Of a stretch of DNA of 64,000 nucleotides, positions 23,031 through 34,621 are shown piece after piece. The stretch covers positions 95,567,322-95,631,321 of the forward strand of contig NC_053035.3 of assembly GCF_002575655.3 (NCBI RefSeq). The letters are read 5' to 3'. This DNA is from Aegilops tauschii subsp. strangulata. Lineage: Eukaryota; Streptophyta; Magnoliopsida; Poales; Poaceae. The stretch's first letter is position 1. Each line of letters starts with the position of its first letter. Made by a program: the position numbers and the translations under genes. Below the pieces are notes generated by a model, which did no database searches, had not been told where the DNA came from, and saw only the letters and a program-made list of their open reading frames with translations.

Positions 23031-24773
23031 TGAAGGAAATATGCCCTAGAGGCAATAATAAAGTTGTTAATTATATTTCCTTATATCATGATAAATGTTT
23101 ATTATTCATGCTAGAATTGTATTAACCGGAAACTGAGTACATGTGTGAATACATAGACAAATAGAGTGTCCCTAGTATGCCTCTACTTGACTAGCTCGTT
23201 AATCAAAGATGGTTAAGTTTCCTTGCCATAGACATGTGTTGTCATTTGATGAACGCAATCACATCATTAGAGAATGATGTGATGGACAAGACCCATCCGT
23301 GAGCTTAGCATTAATGATCGTTTAGTTTTATTGCTATTGCTTTCTTCATGACTTATACATGTTCCTCTGACTATGAGATTATGCAACTCCCGAATACCGG
23401 AGAAACACCTTGTGTGCTATCAAACGTCACAACATAACTGGGTGATTATAAAGATGCTCTACAGGTGTCTCCGATGGTGTTTGTTGAGTTGCCATAGATC
23501 AAGATTAGGATTTGTCACTCCGAGTATCGGAGAGGAATCTCTGGGCCCTCTCGGCAATGCACATCACTATAAGCCTTGCAGGAAATGTGACTAATGAGTT
23601 AGTTACGGGATGATGCATTATGGAACGAGTAAAGAGACTTGCCGGTAACGAGATTGAACTAGGTATGAGGATACTGACGATCGAATCTCAGGCAAGTAAC
23701 ATACCGATGACAAAGGGAACAACGTGTGTTGTTATGCGGTTTGACCGATAAAGATCTTCGTAGAATACGTAGGAGCCAATATGAGCATCTAGGTTCCGGT
23801 ATTGGTTATTGATCGGGGATGTGTCTCGGTCATGTCTACATAGTTCTCCAACCCGCAGGGTCCGCATGCTTAACATTCGATGACGATTTGTATTATGAGT
23901 TATGTGATTTGATGACCAAAGTTTATTCGGAGTCCCAGATGAGATCACGGACATGACGAGGAGTCTCGAAATGGTCGAGAGGTAAAGATTCATATATTGG
24001 AAGGTTACATTCGGATACCGGAATGGTTTCGGGAAGTATCGGATAAGTTTCGTAGTACCGTGAGGTTACTGGAACCCCCCGAGAAAGTATTGGGCCTTAA
24101 TGGGCTTTAGTGGAAAGGAGAGAAGGGTCACAAGGGGAGGCAGCGCCCCCCCCCCCCATGGCTGGTCCGAATTGGATTAGGAGGGGGTGACGCCCCCCTC
24201 TTTCCTTCTCCCATCTTCCTCCTTCCCTCTCTCCCCCTTGTTGGAATAGGAAAGGGGGGCCGAATCCTACTTGGACCGGGAGTCCAAGCAGGACTCCCCC
24301 CCTTGGCGCGCCCCCTCTAGGGCCGGCCTCCTCCTCCCCCTCCTTTATATACATGGGAGGGGGGCACCCCAAAGGCACATCAAGTCTTCTCTTAGCCGTG
24401 TGTGATGCCCCCTCCACAGTTACACACCTCGGTCATATCATCGTAGTGCTTAGGCGAAGCCCTGCGCTGGTAACATCATCATCACCGTCGCCACAGCGTC
24501 GTGCTGAAGGAACTCTCCCTCGTCCTCAACTAGATCAAGAGCTCGAGGGACGTCATCGTGCTGAAAGTGTGCTGAACACGGAGGTGCCGTACATTCGGTA
24601 CTTGGATCGGTTGGATCGTGAAGACGTTCGACTACATCAACCGCATTACTAAACGCTTCTGCTTTCGGTCTACGAGGGTACGTGGACACACTCTCCCCGC
24701 TCATTGCTATGCGTCTCCGAGATAGATCTTGTGTGATCGTAGGAATTTTTTTGAAATACTACATTCCCCAACA
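23031..24773 (+). repeat. 5' LTR of Angela B
   Basis: 1743 bp from TGAAGGAAATATGCCC to TTCCCCAACA, with TATATA at 24346-24351 ahead of a GCACCCC-containing leader. Length and ends fit Angela/BARE/WIS LTRs. The 3' LTR is off the window, so its age cannot be estimated here. Confidence 0.9.
24346..24351 (+). promoter_or_regulatory. LTR TATA box of Angela B
   Basis: TATATA after a CTCCTCCCCCTCCT tract, the expected LTR promoter position. Confidence 0.5.
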
Positions 24774-24774
24774 G

Positions 24775-24790
24775 TGGCATCCGAGCCAGG
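24775..24790 (+). other. Primer binding site of Angela B
   Basis: TGGCATCCGAGCCAGG immediately after the LTR, identical to the PBS of copy A; variant of the initiator-Met tRNA complement. Confidence 0.75.
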
Positions 24791-25229
24791 TCAATGCGTA
24801 GATGTTATATGTACGAGTAGAACACAAAGAGTTGTGGGCGATAATAGTCATACTGCTTACCACTAACGTCTTCCTTTGATTCGGCGGTATTGTTGGATGA
24901 AGCGGCCCGGACCGACATTACATGACCGTGTTCATGAGACTGGTTCTACCGACGTGCTTCGCACACATGTGGCTAGCGGGTGTTAGTTTCTCCAACTTTA
25001 GTTGAATCGAGTTTGACTACGGCCGGTCCTTGTTGAAGGTTAAAACAGCACACTTGACGAAAAATCATTGTGGTTTTGATGCGTAGGTAAGAACGGTTCT
25101 TGCTAGAAGCCCGTAGCAGCCACGTAAAACTTGCAACAACAAAGTAGAGGATGTCTAACTTGTTTTTGCAGGGCATGTTGTGATGTCATATGGTCAAGAC
25201 GTGATGAGATGTAAATTGTTGTATGAAAT

Positions 25230-25490
25230 CACTACTAGGGAAAACCCTAGTAGTAGCGCTTGAAATATGCATAGAAGTAGCGCTGGTTTCACCGCTACTG
25301 CTAGCCCGCTACAGCTAAGTTGTAGCAGTAGCGCTGGTATAGGTAGCACTACTACTAAGTATTGTTAGCAGTAGCGCTTCCTGGACCAGCACTACTGATA
25401 TTTATCAGTAGCTCTTTTTCATGTGAAGCGCTGCTGCTAAGCCAGCGCTACTGCTAGGTGCTCTCCAGCGCTACTGCTAATGTTCCTGCT
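25230..25490. repeat. CACTA left terminal and subterminal repeats
   Basis: The tip itself forms a hairpin: CTACTAGGG-AAAA-CCCTAGTAG at 25232-25253. It is followed by repeated, inverted AGTAGCGCT / AGCGCTACTGCTA motifs to about 25485. These are presumably transposase binding sites, as in En/Spm. Confidence 0.8.
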
Positions 25491-26258
25491 TTCGCCGACC
25501 CTCACCCCCTACGTATTTGTGGTGTATTTATACAGGCTCTATACAATAGTTTCACTAGATCATACTAAACATACACTATTCTCATCATATCATAGACATA
25601 CAGTAGTATCATCATACCACATCATCATCATTCAACACAAATATCATTAAATCTCGAAAATAGCAATACACAAGTGCGATCATGTCATGTCTCGAATAAG
25701 TACAACTGCATGGTCATGGCACACACACAAGTTTCATCATCTCTATCTAAACCATGATATAGAAGAGAAGAGCGATCAGCATGAGCAAGAGCACGACTAT
25801 GTAGTACCAGTGGTCCCGCCCCTGCTCATGCTGGAGTGTCCACCTCGAGTAACTACTTTCCGCTTCGGCTCTGCTGTCGAACCCTCTGTGGCTAGCACCC
25901 GGGTACCTGTGCACCTGGGCCTGAGTGGCTGGCTAGTGGTTGTAGACTCCTGGAACCCTCCCAACGTACACGGCATAGTAGCCCTTCGCCATCTCTGATC
26001 TATGTACTTGCATCGTGAGTTGATGAATTGAATGATAATATGCAACATAATGTACTTCAGAAAACAAGGAGGCATAATTAGCAAAATACAATCAAACAAT
26101 AGTAAACATAAATGACGAAGTTCCTCATACCCAAACTAATTAACTAGAGCGATCTACGCTAGTTCAGGACCACGGTTTAGTTACACCACATAGTTTCGCC
26201 GTGCATAAATTCAAAGTTTTGCCATAGAAAGATAGTAGTGACACATTGTCATCAACAA
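25491..26258. other. CACTA 3' flank, no gene seen
   Basis: Between the left subterminal repeats and the stop codon of the second protein. It probably contains the 3' UTR of the minus-strand gene. I see no reliable open frame or further repeat here. Confidence 0.5.
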
Positions 26259-29200
26259 TCAGTCCTCCATGTCGGCGGTCCAATCTTCATAGTCAGGGAG
26301 GAAGCACCCGAGCTTCTTGAAAGGCTTCAGGTCCAGACACTGAGCGAGTAGCAGTGCTCGGACATATTCCCGCGTGATTGGCCCATGGTAGAACATCCCT
26401 GTTGGTTTGAGGACCTGCTTCATGATCACTTGGGCAAGTTCACACTGTACGTGATAAAACTCAGCTCTGATTCGATGATCCGGTGTCCTTCCTATGCTTG
26501 TGGCCCAGCTGACAATCTCGGCATCGTTGGTAGTAGGTGACATGCGAAGGCATTGATTATCCCTTCTGTACTCGAGCAGGTGATGCATGAGGCAGAATCC
26601 ATCAGCCATACTGGTGTGCGGTTGCTGGATGCAGCAGAAGTCGGTCTTATGACCGAAAGCCAGCCCGTGATTCCTGTACTTTTTCACCTTGATATATCCA
26701 CCAGACAAGCTGAAGGTTAACAGGGCACTATCGAGAACACTCTTTATGTGCTTGTAATCCTTTTTCCTGAGGTTCTTCGATGAGTCCAAGTACATCGCAT
26801 GGGAGTATTCCGCGGACAGAACGATGAGGACGCCCCCCCCCCGGCTGCGCAAATTAAGTACACCCCAAATTAGCCTCCATGCTTGCAAAGCAATGATTAA
26901 CACTTAAGAAAGGATATGTGCGGATGACTTACGTGGGATGATAAGGCAAGAGAATCACTTCCTTGTCCTTATTAGCGATCAGGAATTCGCCGAGGTACTT
27001 GCTCGCATAGTCACGGTGCTCTTTGCAAACTGCCAAGAAGCTCTCGTGCATATAGAACAGGTCCGCGACGCAGATATAATTGATGTTCTCGACCCTGATG
27101 AAGTAGTTCAGATACAGCGCATACATGCGGATGAACTGGAAATCCAGCTTGGTCATGTGGAACATGTCGTAGATGTAGTCAAATCGCAGGATGAACTTAT
27201 TCGCGGGCCATCTCTCGACGTACAACCTCCCACCCGGCACCTGAGCCACGTAAAGCGGGTATCCTGGTTTTTCCGTGACCAGAAGGCTTTTCTCTCTGGC
27301 CAGCACATCTTCATGGAGTCTCCTTAGATCATTGTTCAGTATGTGCTCTAGCGCTTTCGTAGGTAGGATCGGCTAGCCAGTGACATGGAAGCGATGCACA
27401 CCTTCGACAGGCATTCTGTCTACCACCCAGGGCTCCAAAGGCGGCTGGCTACTTGAAGCAGCTCTGGCTCCTTTAGGGCCTTTCTTGCCCGGTCTCCTCC
27501 TTTGCTTCTTGGTGGGTGGCGGTAGTGAGCCCACAATACCTTCCCTAACCACCACCCACAGTGTCGTCGGGCTAATCAGTGGACGGGCGTCGCGGGGTTG
27601 CTGGGTACAGGTGGCATCTAGAGGCGTCTCCTGCGAGGCTCACTTGAAGAGAGACTTTTTGCATTCCACCTTAGGACGTTCCGGCTCCGGCAAATCAGGC
27701 AGCATCAAGTCATCATCTCCATGCTCATAGCCTGAGTCTTCGCCGTCCTGAGCCATCAATCCTCCATCATCATAGGCAGTATTGAAATACTTGTCTGGGT
27801 CATCATCATCATCCTCCATGTCATCATCAACATTTGCTTCTTTAACAACGAGGGCTACATCATCTGGCACTAATGGAGGCTCTCCCTCACGTCGTCCGCT
27901 ATCACTCGCCACGACAGGTGCAGGTAATGTGGTAGGTGGGGTGGTGTTCATACCTTCTTGAGAAGATGGCGTTGGCATGATACTGGGAGCCTCGAGACGA
28001 AGAAGAGACTTGGGCCAAGGCAAGAACTAGCTCTTGCATGCGCCAATCATCTTAGGGGTCTTATCGTCATCGACTGGTACCGGAGGAGGCAAATCCTTGA
28101 AGCCCGCTAAGACACTGGCCACGTTAACCTTGAAGACGCCATCGGGCATCTCTCGGTTGTGGAACATGTGGTCCTTTGGCTTCACGATCGTTGCCTTTCC
28201 CACGGCCACCTTCTGGCCCTTGATGTCATAGAGTAGGGTGCACGGGGTGTCGTCGGCCTATGAAGGAGACATGTCTGCGATGTTAAACATCTGAAAGGCA
28301 ACTGAAACGGAAGACTATAGACATGCTGGTGAAAAGGGTATGACGCGTAATTACCGTGAGGGCGTCGAGCTCAGCCAGCGATGAAGGCCCACCGACCATG
28401 CAAGAGACGGAGGTCGGGCTGCTATGAACAGGAGCGGGACCTTTTGCGGTTGCTTGAGCAGGTGCTGGTGCTCTGGTGTTCACCGAATTGCTCCCGACAA
28501 AGCTGGGAAGGGGAAAGTCCTCCGGCCGTGCATTTGGATTGTTCTTCGTGAAATCCCATAGTGTCGGAAGCAAGCTGACCACCGCATCAGTGACCGCTGC
28601 ATTGACGGCCCCGAGCAACACTTCTTTGGTCTCAGCTTTGGTCTTATCGACCGCAGTATTGACCTTCTCGTCGATGCTCTGCTGAGTGATGACCGAGTGT
28701 CTCTTCCTTCTTTCCTCTAGCTCCTCGGGGTAGCACGTCTTCCATGAGGCACCATCTCCGACGCCGTGCACACGTCCATAGGACGGCGGCTTGTCCACCG
28801 GGACATTCTTCAGTATGTTCAGGGCCCGGTTGAATGGGGTGTCCCACTTGGGCCTCACCGACGACTGTGATGACTCATCGCTTTCGGCTGCCTTTTGGTG
28901 CTGCTCTTTCTGCAAAAGGAACGTGGATGGTTTACTAATGTGACAAAACTTGCAGTCGAATTGATTGGAAGCTATAATATGATAATGTGGTAATATAACA
29001 ATTACCAGAAGTCTCAAGAAGTCCCTCGTGATCGGGTCCGTGTAAAAGAGCTTTTTTTCTTTGTCCCACTTGTACCGGGCCCTGATCTAGTCATGCTCCA
29101 GCGGGTCGGTGAACTCCGCCAAGGGGTCTGGGATTCCGTGACTTTCACGTTTGGCGTCCTCCTTGGCCCATACGGCCCTCTTCCCCTCGTAACCACGGCT

Positions 29201-29927
29201 TCCAAGGTGGTGGGGAGGCGTGTTCCTGGCCCGGAGCGCCTTCATTTTCTCTGACATTGCCTTGACTTCTTCTTTAATTCTCCTTGAAATTTTCAAAGTC
29301 CTCTTCCGTTATTGATGGATTAATTGTCAGCATGAATCTTGGACCACGGTTCATTCTTCCCAATCGCTTTTTTCACCCGAACTTTCCAGGAGGACAAGTC
29401 GTTGGTGAACATCACCATCGCCTTGTCGTTTATCTTTGTCAAGGTGATGTCTTTCCACGGATCTTCATATTCTTTTCATTGTGGCCGGGGAACAAGAACC
29501 TATTGTGCAACTTCTTTAGGAGCATGTTCTCCATATATGGTATCTTCCTCAACCTCTCATCGTTGATGTTGGTGGTTTCCCTGAGGATGCATCCAAGTTG
29601 ATTGCCCCAACACGAGCGCGCTTCCTCCGGCGCCGTGGGCTCAAACTTCTTGGGGTGCATCTCCGTGACCACAATTTGTCCGATGCCAAGCTCATTTCGT
29701 CTTCGTGTCCTCTTCTTCTTTGGTGCTTTACTGGCTACGACAGCATCGTTGTCGGTCTCGGGGGTGGTGTCGGTGCCGGTGCAAGTGTCAGTGTCGGGGT
29801 TGGTGCCACTGCCGCCACCATGCAACCCCATCTGGTGTTGGTCCAGGTAATCGAAATAGTGATTTGCTGCCTCGATTGGGTCTTCGAGGCGAGCAGAACC
29901 ACCCGCGACTTCGGCGTCGGTAGACAT
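26259..29927 (-). pseudogene. CACTA second protein: En/Spm-type transposase domain plus Ulp1-like protease domain
   Basis: Minus-strand gene in several exons or frames. The N-terminus (29927, MSTDAEVAGG) has an acidic Thr/Asp stretch and a basic KAPKKKRTRRR. Next is a segment resembling Transposase_24 (Ptta/En/Spm): WGNQLGCIL, GKNEPW, a helical KAMSEKMKALRAR, NTPPHHLGSRGYEGK and DPLEHD (about 29640-29050). A Pro/Ala-rich middle and a Lys/Arg-rich KKQRRRPGKKGPKG follow. The C-terminal 26259-27306 resembles a Ulp1/C48 protease: LPYHP, YLDSS (Asp) and MADGFCLMHH (Cys). A donor GTAAGT follows LPYHP at about 26932, so an intron is likely. Breaks include frame changes near 29438 and 29300, a stop near 29090 and a C10 run (26833-26842) in the exon start where the catalytic His is expected. 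Confidence 0.65.
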
Positions 29928-30080
29928 GTTTCCTATTCAACAATTGTAAATAAAAGATATAATGAAAAGAAAAAAGGGGCCTATATTTGGTCGGAATGTT
30001 GATTCATTCCCCTTCCGACAAATTCTGGGTACTCCATATGTCCTAGTTTGTAGCACAAGTCATGCAGAAAATCACGGAAA

Positions 30081-30200
30081 TTTTTGGCATGACCTTTGCT
30101 AAAAAGTGGACATATGGAGCGCCTGAAATTTGCCGGAACGGAAATGAATCAACATTCCCGCAAAACATAGGCCACTCAGATATTTTTCGACAATTGGCAC
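30081..30200 (-). promoter_or_regulatory. Leader block A, paralogous to 42702-42816
   Basis: About three quarters identical by eye to the block upstream of the transposase gene, sharing TTTTGGCATGACCTT, GGACATATG, AACGGAAAT, and GCAAAACATA. It lies 154 bp upstream of the second gene's first ATG. It shows that the 5' regions of the two CACTA genes share ancestry. Confidence 0.7.
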
Positions 30201-30740
30201 AAGTTCATATAACATCATATGACAAATTTCCAGGACTTAGCAAATTAACCAAGTGTTTAAAACAGCAACATTGTATAGGCTATATGCTCCTAAAACATCA
30301 TCTAGGGTTTTATTTGCTACTGGTTTTTATTTGCTACTAGTTTTTATTTTCCCTAAACAATTTTTCCCTAGCTAAATTTGCTCATTTGCTAAAAAAATTG
30401 GCCCTAGCTATATTTGCTACTGCCCTAATTAGCTAATGTTTTTTTATAAATGTTTGCTACTGTTTTTTATAGCTAATTTATATACCTCCAAAAACTAATT
30501 AGCTACTGTTTTTTTATAAATTTTAGCTACTGTTTTTTATACCTACAAAACCAATTTGCTACTATTTTAGCTACTGTTTTTTATATATTTATAGGTATTT
30601 TATATACCCTAAACTAAATTTCCCTAGACAAAATTTCCCTAAACTAAATTGCACTAAGCTAAATTTCCTAAAGTAAGTTGCCCTAAACAAAATTGCACTA
30701 AAGTAGGGTTCGTAGGGTTCATACATCTCCTCTCTCTCTC
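30201..30740. other. AT-rich degenerate repeat upstream of the second CACTA gene
   Basis: Irregular TTTGCTACT / TTTAGCTACTG / CCCTAAACTAAATTT motifs repeated many times, and a CT microsatellite at about 30728-30742. No gene. Confidence 0.55.
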
Positions 30741-30759
30741 TCTGCTACATCTCCTAGCT

Positions 30760-31165
30760 AGGGTTCATACATCCAAATTAGAGAGAGAGCAGAGAGCAGA
30801 GAGAGAGAGAGAGGAGGGCAGGGGAGAGGCGAGGGAGAGGCTTACAGGGCAGTGGAGAGGGCGGCGGCGTCGAGGGCGGGCGCGGGGCGAGGGCGGGCAA
30901 GGTCGAGGGCGGGCGCAGGGGCGGCGAGGTCGAGGGCGGGCGCAGGGGCAGGGGAGAGGCGGGGCGGCGTTGTGGTCGACGGCACGGGCTCGGGAGACGG
31001 CCGGCAACGAGGTCGACGGTGGCCAAGGGGCGATGGCCAGCGGTCGAGGGCGAGCAGGGCGACGGACGGCACGAGGGCGGGTAGGGCGACGGCGGTGGCG
31101 ACAGAGTGGGGGGAAGAGGGTGAGGGGAGAGTGGCCGGGGGAGAATTCGGACTTGGCGGTTGGCC
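30760..31165 (-). other. Purine-rich (plus strand) leader tract of the second CACTA gene
   Basis: GA repeats followed by GAGGGCGGGCGCAGGGG-type imperfect repeats; on the transcribed minus strand it is C/T-rich. Its counterpart before the transposase gene is 43070-43300. Open frames on both strands here are composition artefacts. Confidence 0.5.
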
Positions 31166-31186
31166 AAATTTGAGGTTAACTCAAAA

Positions 31187-31345
31187 TAGCAGTAGCGCTG
31201 CTTTACAACCCAGTGCTATAGCTAACTTAGCTATAGCGCTAGGTTGTAAAGCAGCGCTACTGCTAATGGCACATAGTAGTAGCGCTTTTCTAGAACAAAG
31301 CGCTATAGCTACTGGTTCTCAATCCAGCGCTACTGCTAACTATTC
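31187..31345. repeat. Internal cluster of CACTA terminal-type repeats with a 79-nt palindrome
   Basis: AGCAGTAGCGCTGC / GCAGCGCTACTGCT motifs identical in type to the element's subterminal repeats, but located internally, upstream of the second gene. 31187-31265 is a near-perfect palindrome: 39 bp on each side of a single central base (31226) with one mismatch (31211/31241) and one G-T pair (31214/31238). Confidence 0.85.
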
Positions 31346-31634
31346 CAATTTTTATTATTTTCTTTTTATTATTTTCCTTTTCTAGTTTTTAATTTTCTTT
31401 TCTTTTACTATTTTCCTTTTCTTTTCTGTTTACTTTTCTTTTTCTTTTGTACTGCTTTCTCCCTTTTGCTTTTGTTTTTTTGTTTTTCTCCCGACGATGG
31501 CGTCTCCCTGTCCCCCACTGCGCGCATATCACCGGAACCATGCATGTGGTGGTAACATATCAGTTGACCGATAACGGTTACTTAAGTGCGTACACAAAAT
31601 AGATACATACATATAGATGTAGGTTTCTGATCAG
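31346..31634. other. CACTA intergenic DNA, T-rich
   Basis: TTTTCTTTT-rich sequence followed by a short mixed stretch up to the LTR element insertion at 31635. In the unoccupied element this was the region just downstream of the transposase stop codon. No gene. Confidence 0.5.
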
Positions 31635-33155
31635 TGATACATCTCCATCGTATCTATAATTTTTTATTGTTCCATGCCAATATTCTACAACTTTTACATA
31701 CTTTTGGCAACTTTTTATACTATTTTTGGGACTAACATATTGATCCAGTGCCCAGTGCCAGTTCCTGTTTGTTGCATGTTTTTTGTTTCATAGAAAATCC
31801 ATATCAAACGGTGTCCAAACGGGATAAAAACTGACGAAGATTCTTTTTGGAATATATGTGACTTTTGGGAAGAAGAATCAACGCGATACGATGCCCGAGG
31901 GGGCACGAGGTAGGGGGCGCGCCCCAGGGGGTCAGGCGCGCCCTGGGCCCTCGTGGCCACCCCGTAAGACGGTTGGTGCCCTTCTTTCGCCGCAAGAAAG
32001 CTAATATCCGGATAGAGATTCTGTCCAAAATTCAGCCCAATCGGAGTTACGGATCTCCGAGAATTTAAGAAATGGTGAAAGGGCAGAATCAGGGAACACA
32101 GAAACAGAGAGAGACAGAGAGACATATCCAATCTCGGAGGGGCTCTCGCCCCTCCCACGCCATGGGGACCATGGACCAGAGGGGAAACCCTTCTCCCATC
32201 TAGGGAGAAGGTCAAGGAAGAAGAAGCAGAAGGGGGGCTCTCTCCCCCTCGCTTCCGGTGGCACCGGAGTGCCGCCGGGGCCATCATCATCACCGCAATC
32301 TACACCAACAACTTCACCGCCGTCATCACCAACTCTTACCCCCTCTATGCTGCGGTGTAACCCTTCTTTTACCCGCTGTAATCTCTACTTAAACATGGTG
32401 CTCAACGCTATATATTATTTCCCAATGATGTATGGCTATCCTATGATGTTTGAGTAGATCCGTTTTGTCCTATGGGCTAATTGATGATCGTGATTGGTTT
32501 GAGTTGCATGCTTTATTATTGGTGCTGTCCTATGGTGCTCTCCGTGTCGCGCAAGCGTGAGGGACCCCACTGTAGTGTTTGCAATATGTTCAGCTTATGG
32601 TGGGTGGCATGAGTGACAGAAGCACAGACCCGAGTAAGTAGGTTGTTTGCGGATGGGAATAAAGAGGACTTGATGCTTTAATGCTATGGTTGGGTTTTAC
32701 CTTAATGATCTTTAGTAGTTGCAGATGCTTGCTAGAGTTCCAATCATAAGTGCATATGATCCAAGAAGAGAAAGTATGTTAGCTTATGCCTCTCCCTCAA
32801 ATAAAATTGCAATAGTGATTACCGGTCTAGTTATCGATTGCCTAAGGACAAATAACTTTCTTGTGCGACAACAAGCTCTCTACTAAAACTAACCTAGTTG
32901 TGTCTTCATCTAAACAGCCCCTACTTTTTATTTACGTGTTCTTTATTATCTTGCAAACCTATCCAACAACACCTACAAAGTACTTCTAGTTTTATTCTTG
33001 TTCTAGGTAAAGCGAACGTCAAGCGTGCGTAGAGTTGTATCGGTGGTCGATAAAACTTGAGGGAATATTTGTTCTACCTTTAGCTCCTCGTTGGGTTCGA
33101 CACTCTTACTTATCAAAAGAAGCTACAATTGATCCCCTATACTTGTGGGTTTTCA
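31635..33155 (+). repeat. 5' LTR of the Sabrina-like element
   Basis: 1521 bp, starting TGATACATCTCC and ending GGGTTTTCA (the 3' LTR has GGGTTATCA). Contains the GCCGCCGGGGCCATCATCATC segment and a downstream part typical of this LTR. Confidence 0.9.
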
Positions 33156-33166
33156 AGACCTTTTTC

Positions 33167-33184
33167 TGGCGCCGTTGCCGGGGA
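33167..33184 (+). other. Primer binding site (tRNA-Asp type)
   Basis: TGGCGCCGTTGCCGGGGA, 11 bases after the 5' LTR. From memory this complements the 3' end of plant tRNA-Asp, the primer usual for Athila-type elements. Confidence 0.8.
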
Positions 33185-33279
33185 GTTATAGCGTGGGGTG
33201 AATATTCTCGTGTGTGCTTGTTTGCTTTATCACTAAGTTGATTTTATTCTCTGTTCTAAGTTGTTCTCTATCTTTAGTT

Positions 33280-34621
33280 ATGGATATGGAAGACGAAATA
33301 CCAAAAAAATTAAGTGTACTTGCTACTCATGGAGATGGGGAACCTCCTAAAACCCTCGATGCTGGTTATGTGAAAAATATTATGTACTACTTTGATAATC
33401 CTGAGAAAACCCCATTCAATTATGTAATGGGAGACACGATGGATCAACATGAATACTTTAGGGATTATCGCTTGACTCAAAAGGGAAACTATTATGGGAT
33501 CAAATTCATATGTTGCATTGGTATGCTCGGGAACTATGCTTGAGATATGATTATACTTGTTGCTCTAGGATGAAGGCTCAACACCTTCCCTTTTCATGCA
33601 AATTTAATGATGATAAAACCTTGGCTTCTTATGCTAATGGTATATATGATTACTATGATGTGGAACAAATAGAAGAATTTGTTGCTTTTACGGGTGCTTA
33701 TGAAATTGAATCTTTGTTTAAAGAGTGTGAAAATCTTGATGATGCTGTTTACAGACCTGAAAATTTTGCTATACTTAAATATTGCTATGAGAATTATGAA
33801 TTCAATTCCGATATTGATGATTTTATTGAGAGAGTCTCCGCTGTCCAAGAAGAGACTAATATTTTGCAGGAGTCTATGGAAGAAGGAATTAATGACACTG
33901 TGAGCTCATTGGATGAAAAAGATGGTGATGAGAGCGAAGAACAAAAGGAGGAAGAGCGGATTAGCTACCCGTGCCCACCTTCTAATGAGAGTAACTCTCA
34001 ACTCATACATTGTTTAATTTCCCTTCGTTCTTACCGAAGGATGATTACTATGATGACTGTTATGATCCCGTTGATTCTTTTGGAATATCCGTTTTTGATG
34101 ATGCCGTCTATGCTTGTGGCCAAGATGCCAATATGAATTATGCTTATGGAGATGAACTTGCTATATTTCCTTATGTTAAACATGAAATTGTTGCTATTGC
34201 ACCCACACATGATAGTCCTATTATCTTTTTGAATTCTCCAAACTACACTATATCGGAGAAGTTTGCACTTATTAAGGATTATATTGATGGGTTGCCTTTT
34301 ACTACTACACATGATGATTTTGATAGATATAATATGCATGTGCTTGCTTCTCCTACTTGCAATTATTATGAGAGAAGAACTACATCTCCATCTCTTTATG
34401 TTTCCAACACGAAAAAATTGCAAGAAACTGTTTATACTATGCATTGGCCTTTACTATGTGTGCATGAATTGTTCTTTTATGACATGCCGATGCATAGGAA
34501 GAGAGTTAGACTTCGTCATTGCTTGATATATGTTGCTTTGTGCTCACTACTAAATTCTAAATCATTGTTGATTCTAATTGGCTTTGACATACCTTGGGAT
34601 CCGGGTGGATCCATTACTTGA
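33280..34621 (+). pseudogene. Hypothetical protein of the Sabrina-like element, frameshifted
   Basis: One protein of about 440 residues spread over three frames: from the ATG at 33280 (MDMEDEIPKKLS) to about 33500, then 33510-34010, then to the TGA at 34619-34621. Frameshifts lie near 33500 and 34010. It is acidic and Tyr/Asp-rich, with DDYYDDCYDPVDSFGISVFDD in the third part. I recognise no zinc knuckle, protease or polymerase motif. It holds the gag position (after the PBS), so a structural role is possible but unsupported. Some shadow frames on the minus strand are by-products. Confidence 0.55.

Noticed and set aside
25687..25998. 103-codon plus-strand frame in the CACTA 3' flank
   Set aside because: No recognisable domain, opposite to the element's genes, overlapped by a similar-length minus-strand frame.
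27380..29923. Plus-strand frames opposite the second CACTA gene
   Set aside because: Shadows of the minus-strand coding sequence, which shows recognisable domains and splice signals.
30778..31385. Arg/Gly- and Pro-rich frames of up to 177 codons on both strands
   Set aside because: They come from GA-rich and GAGGGCGGGCGC-type low-complexity DNA in the CACTA leader.
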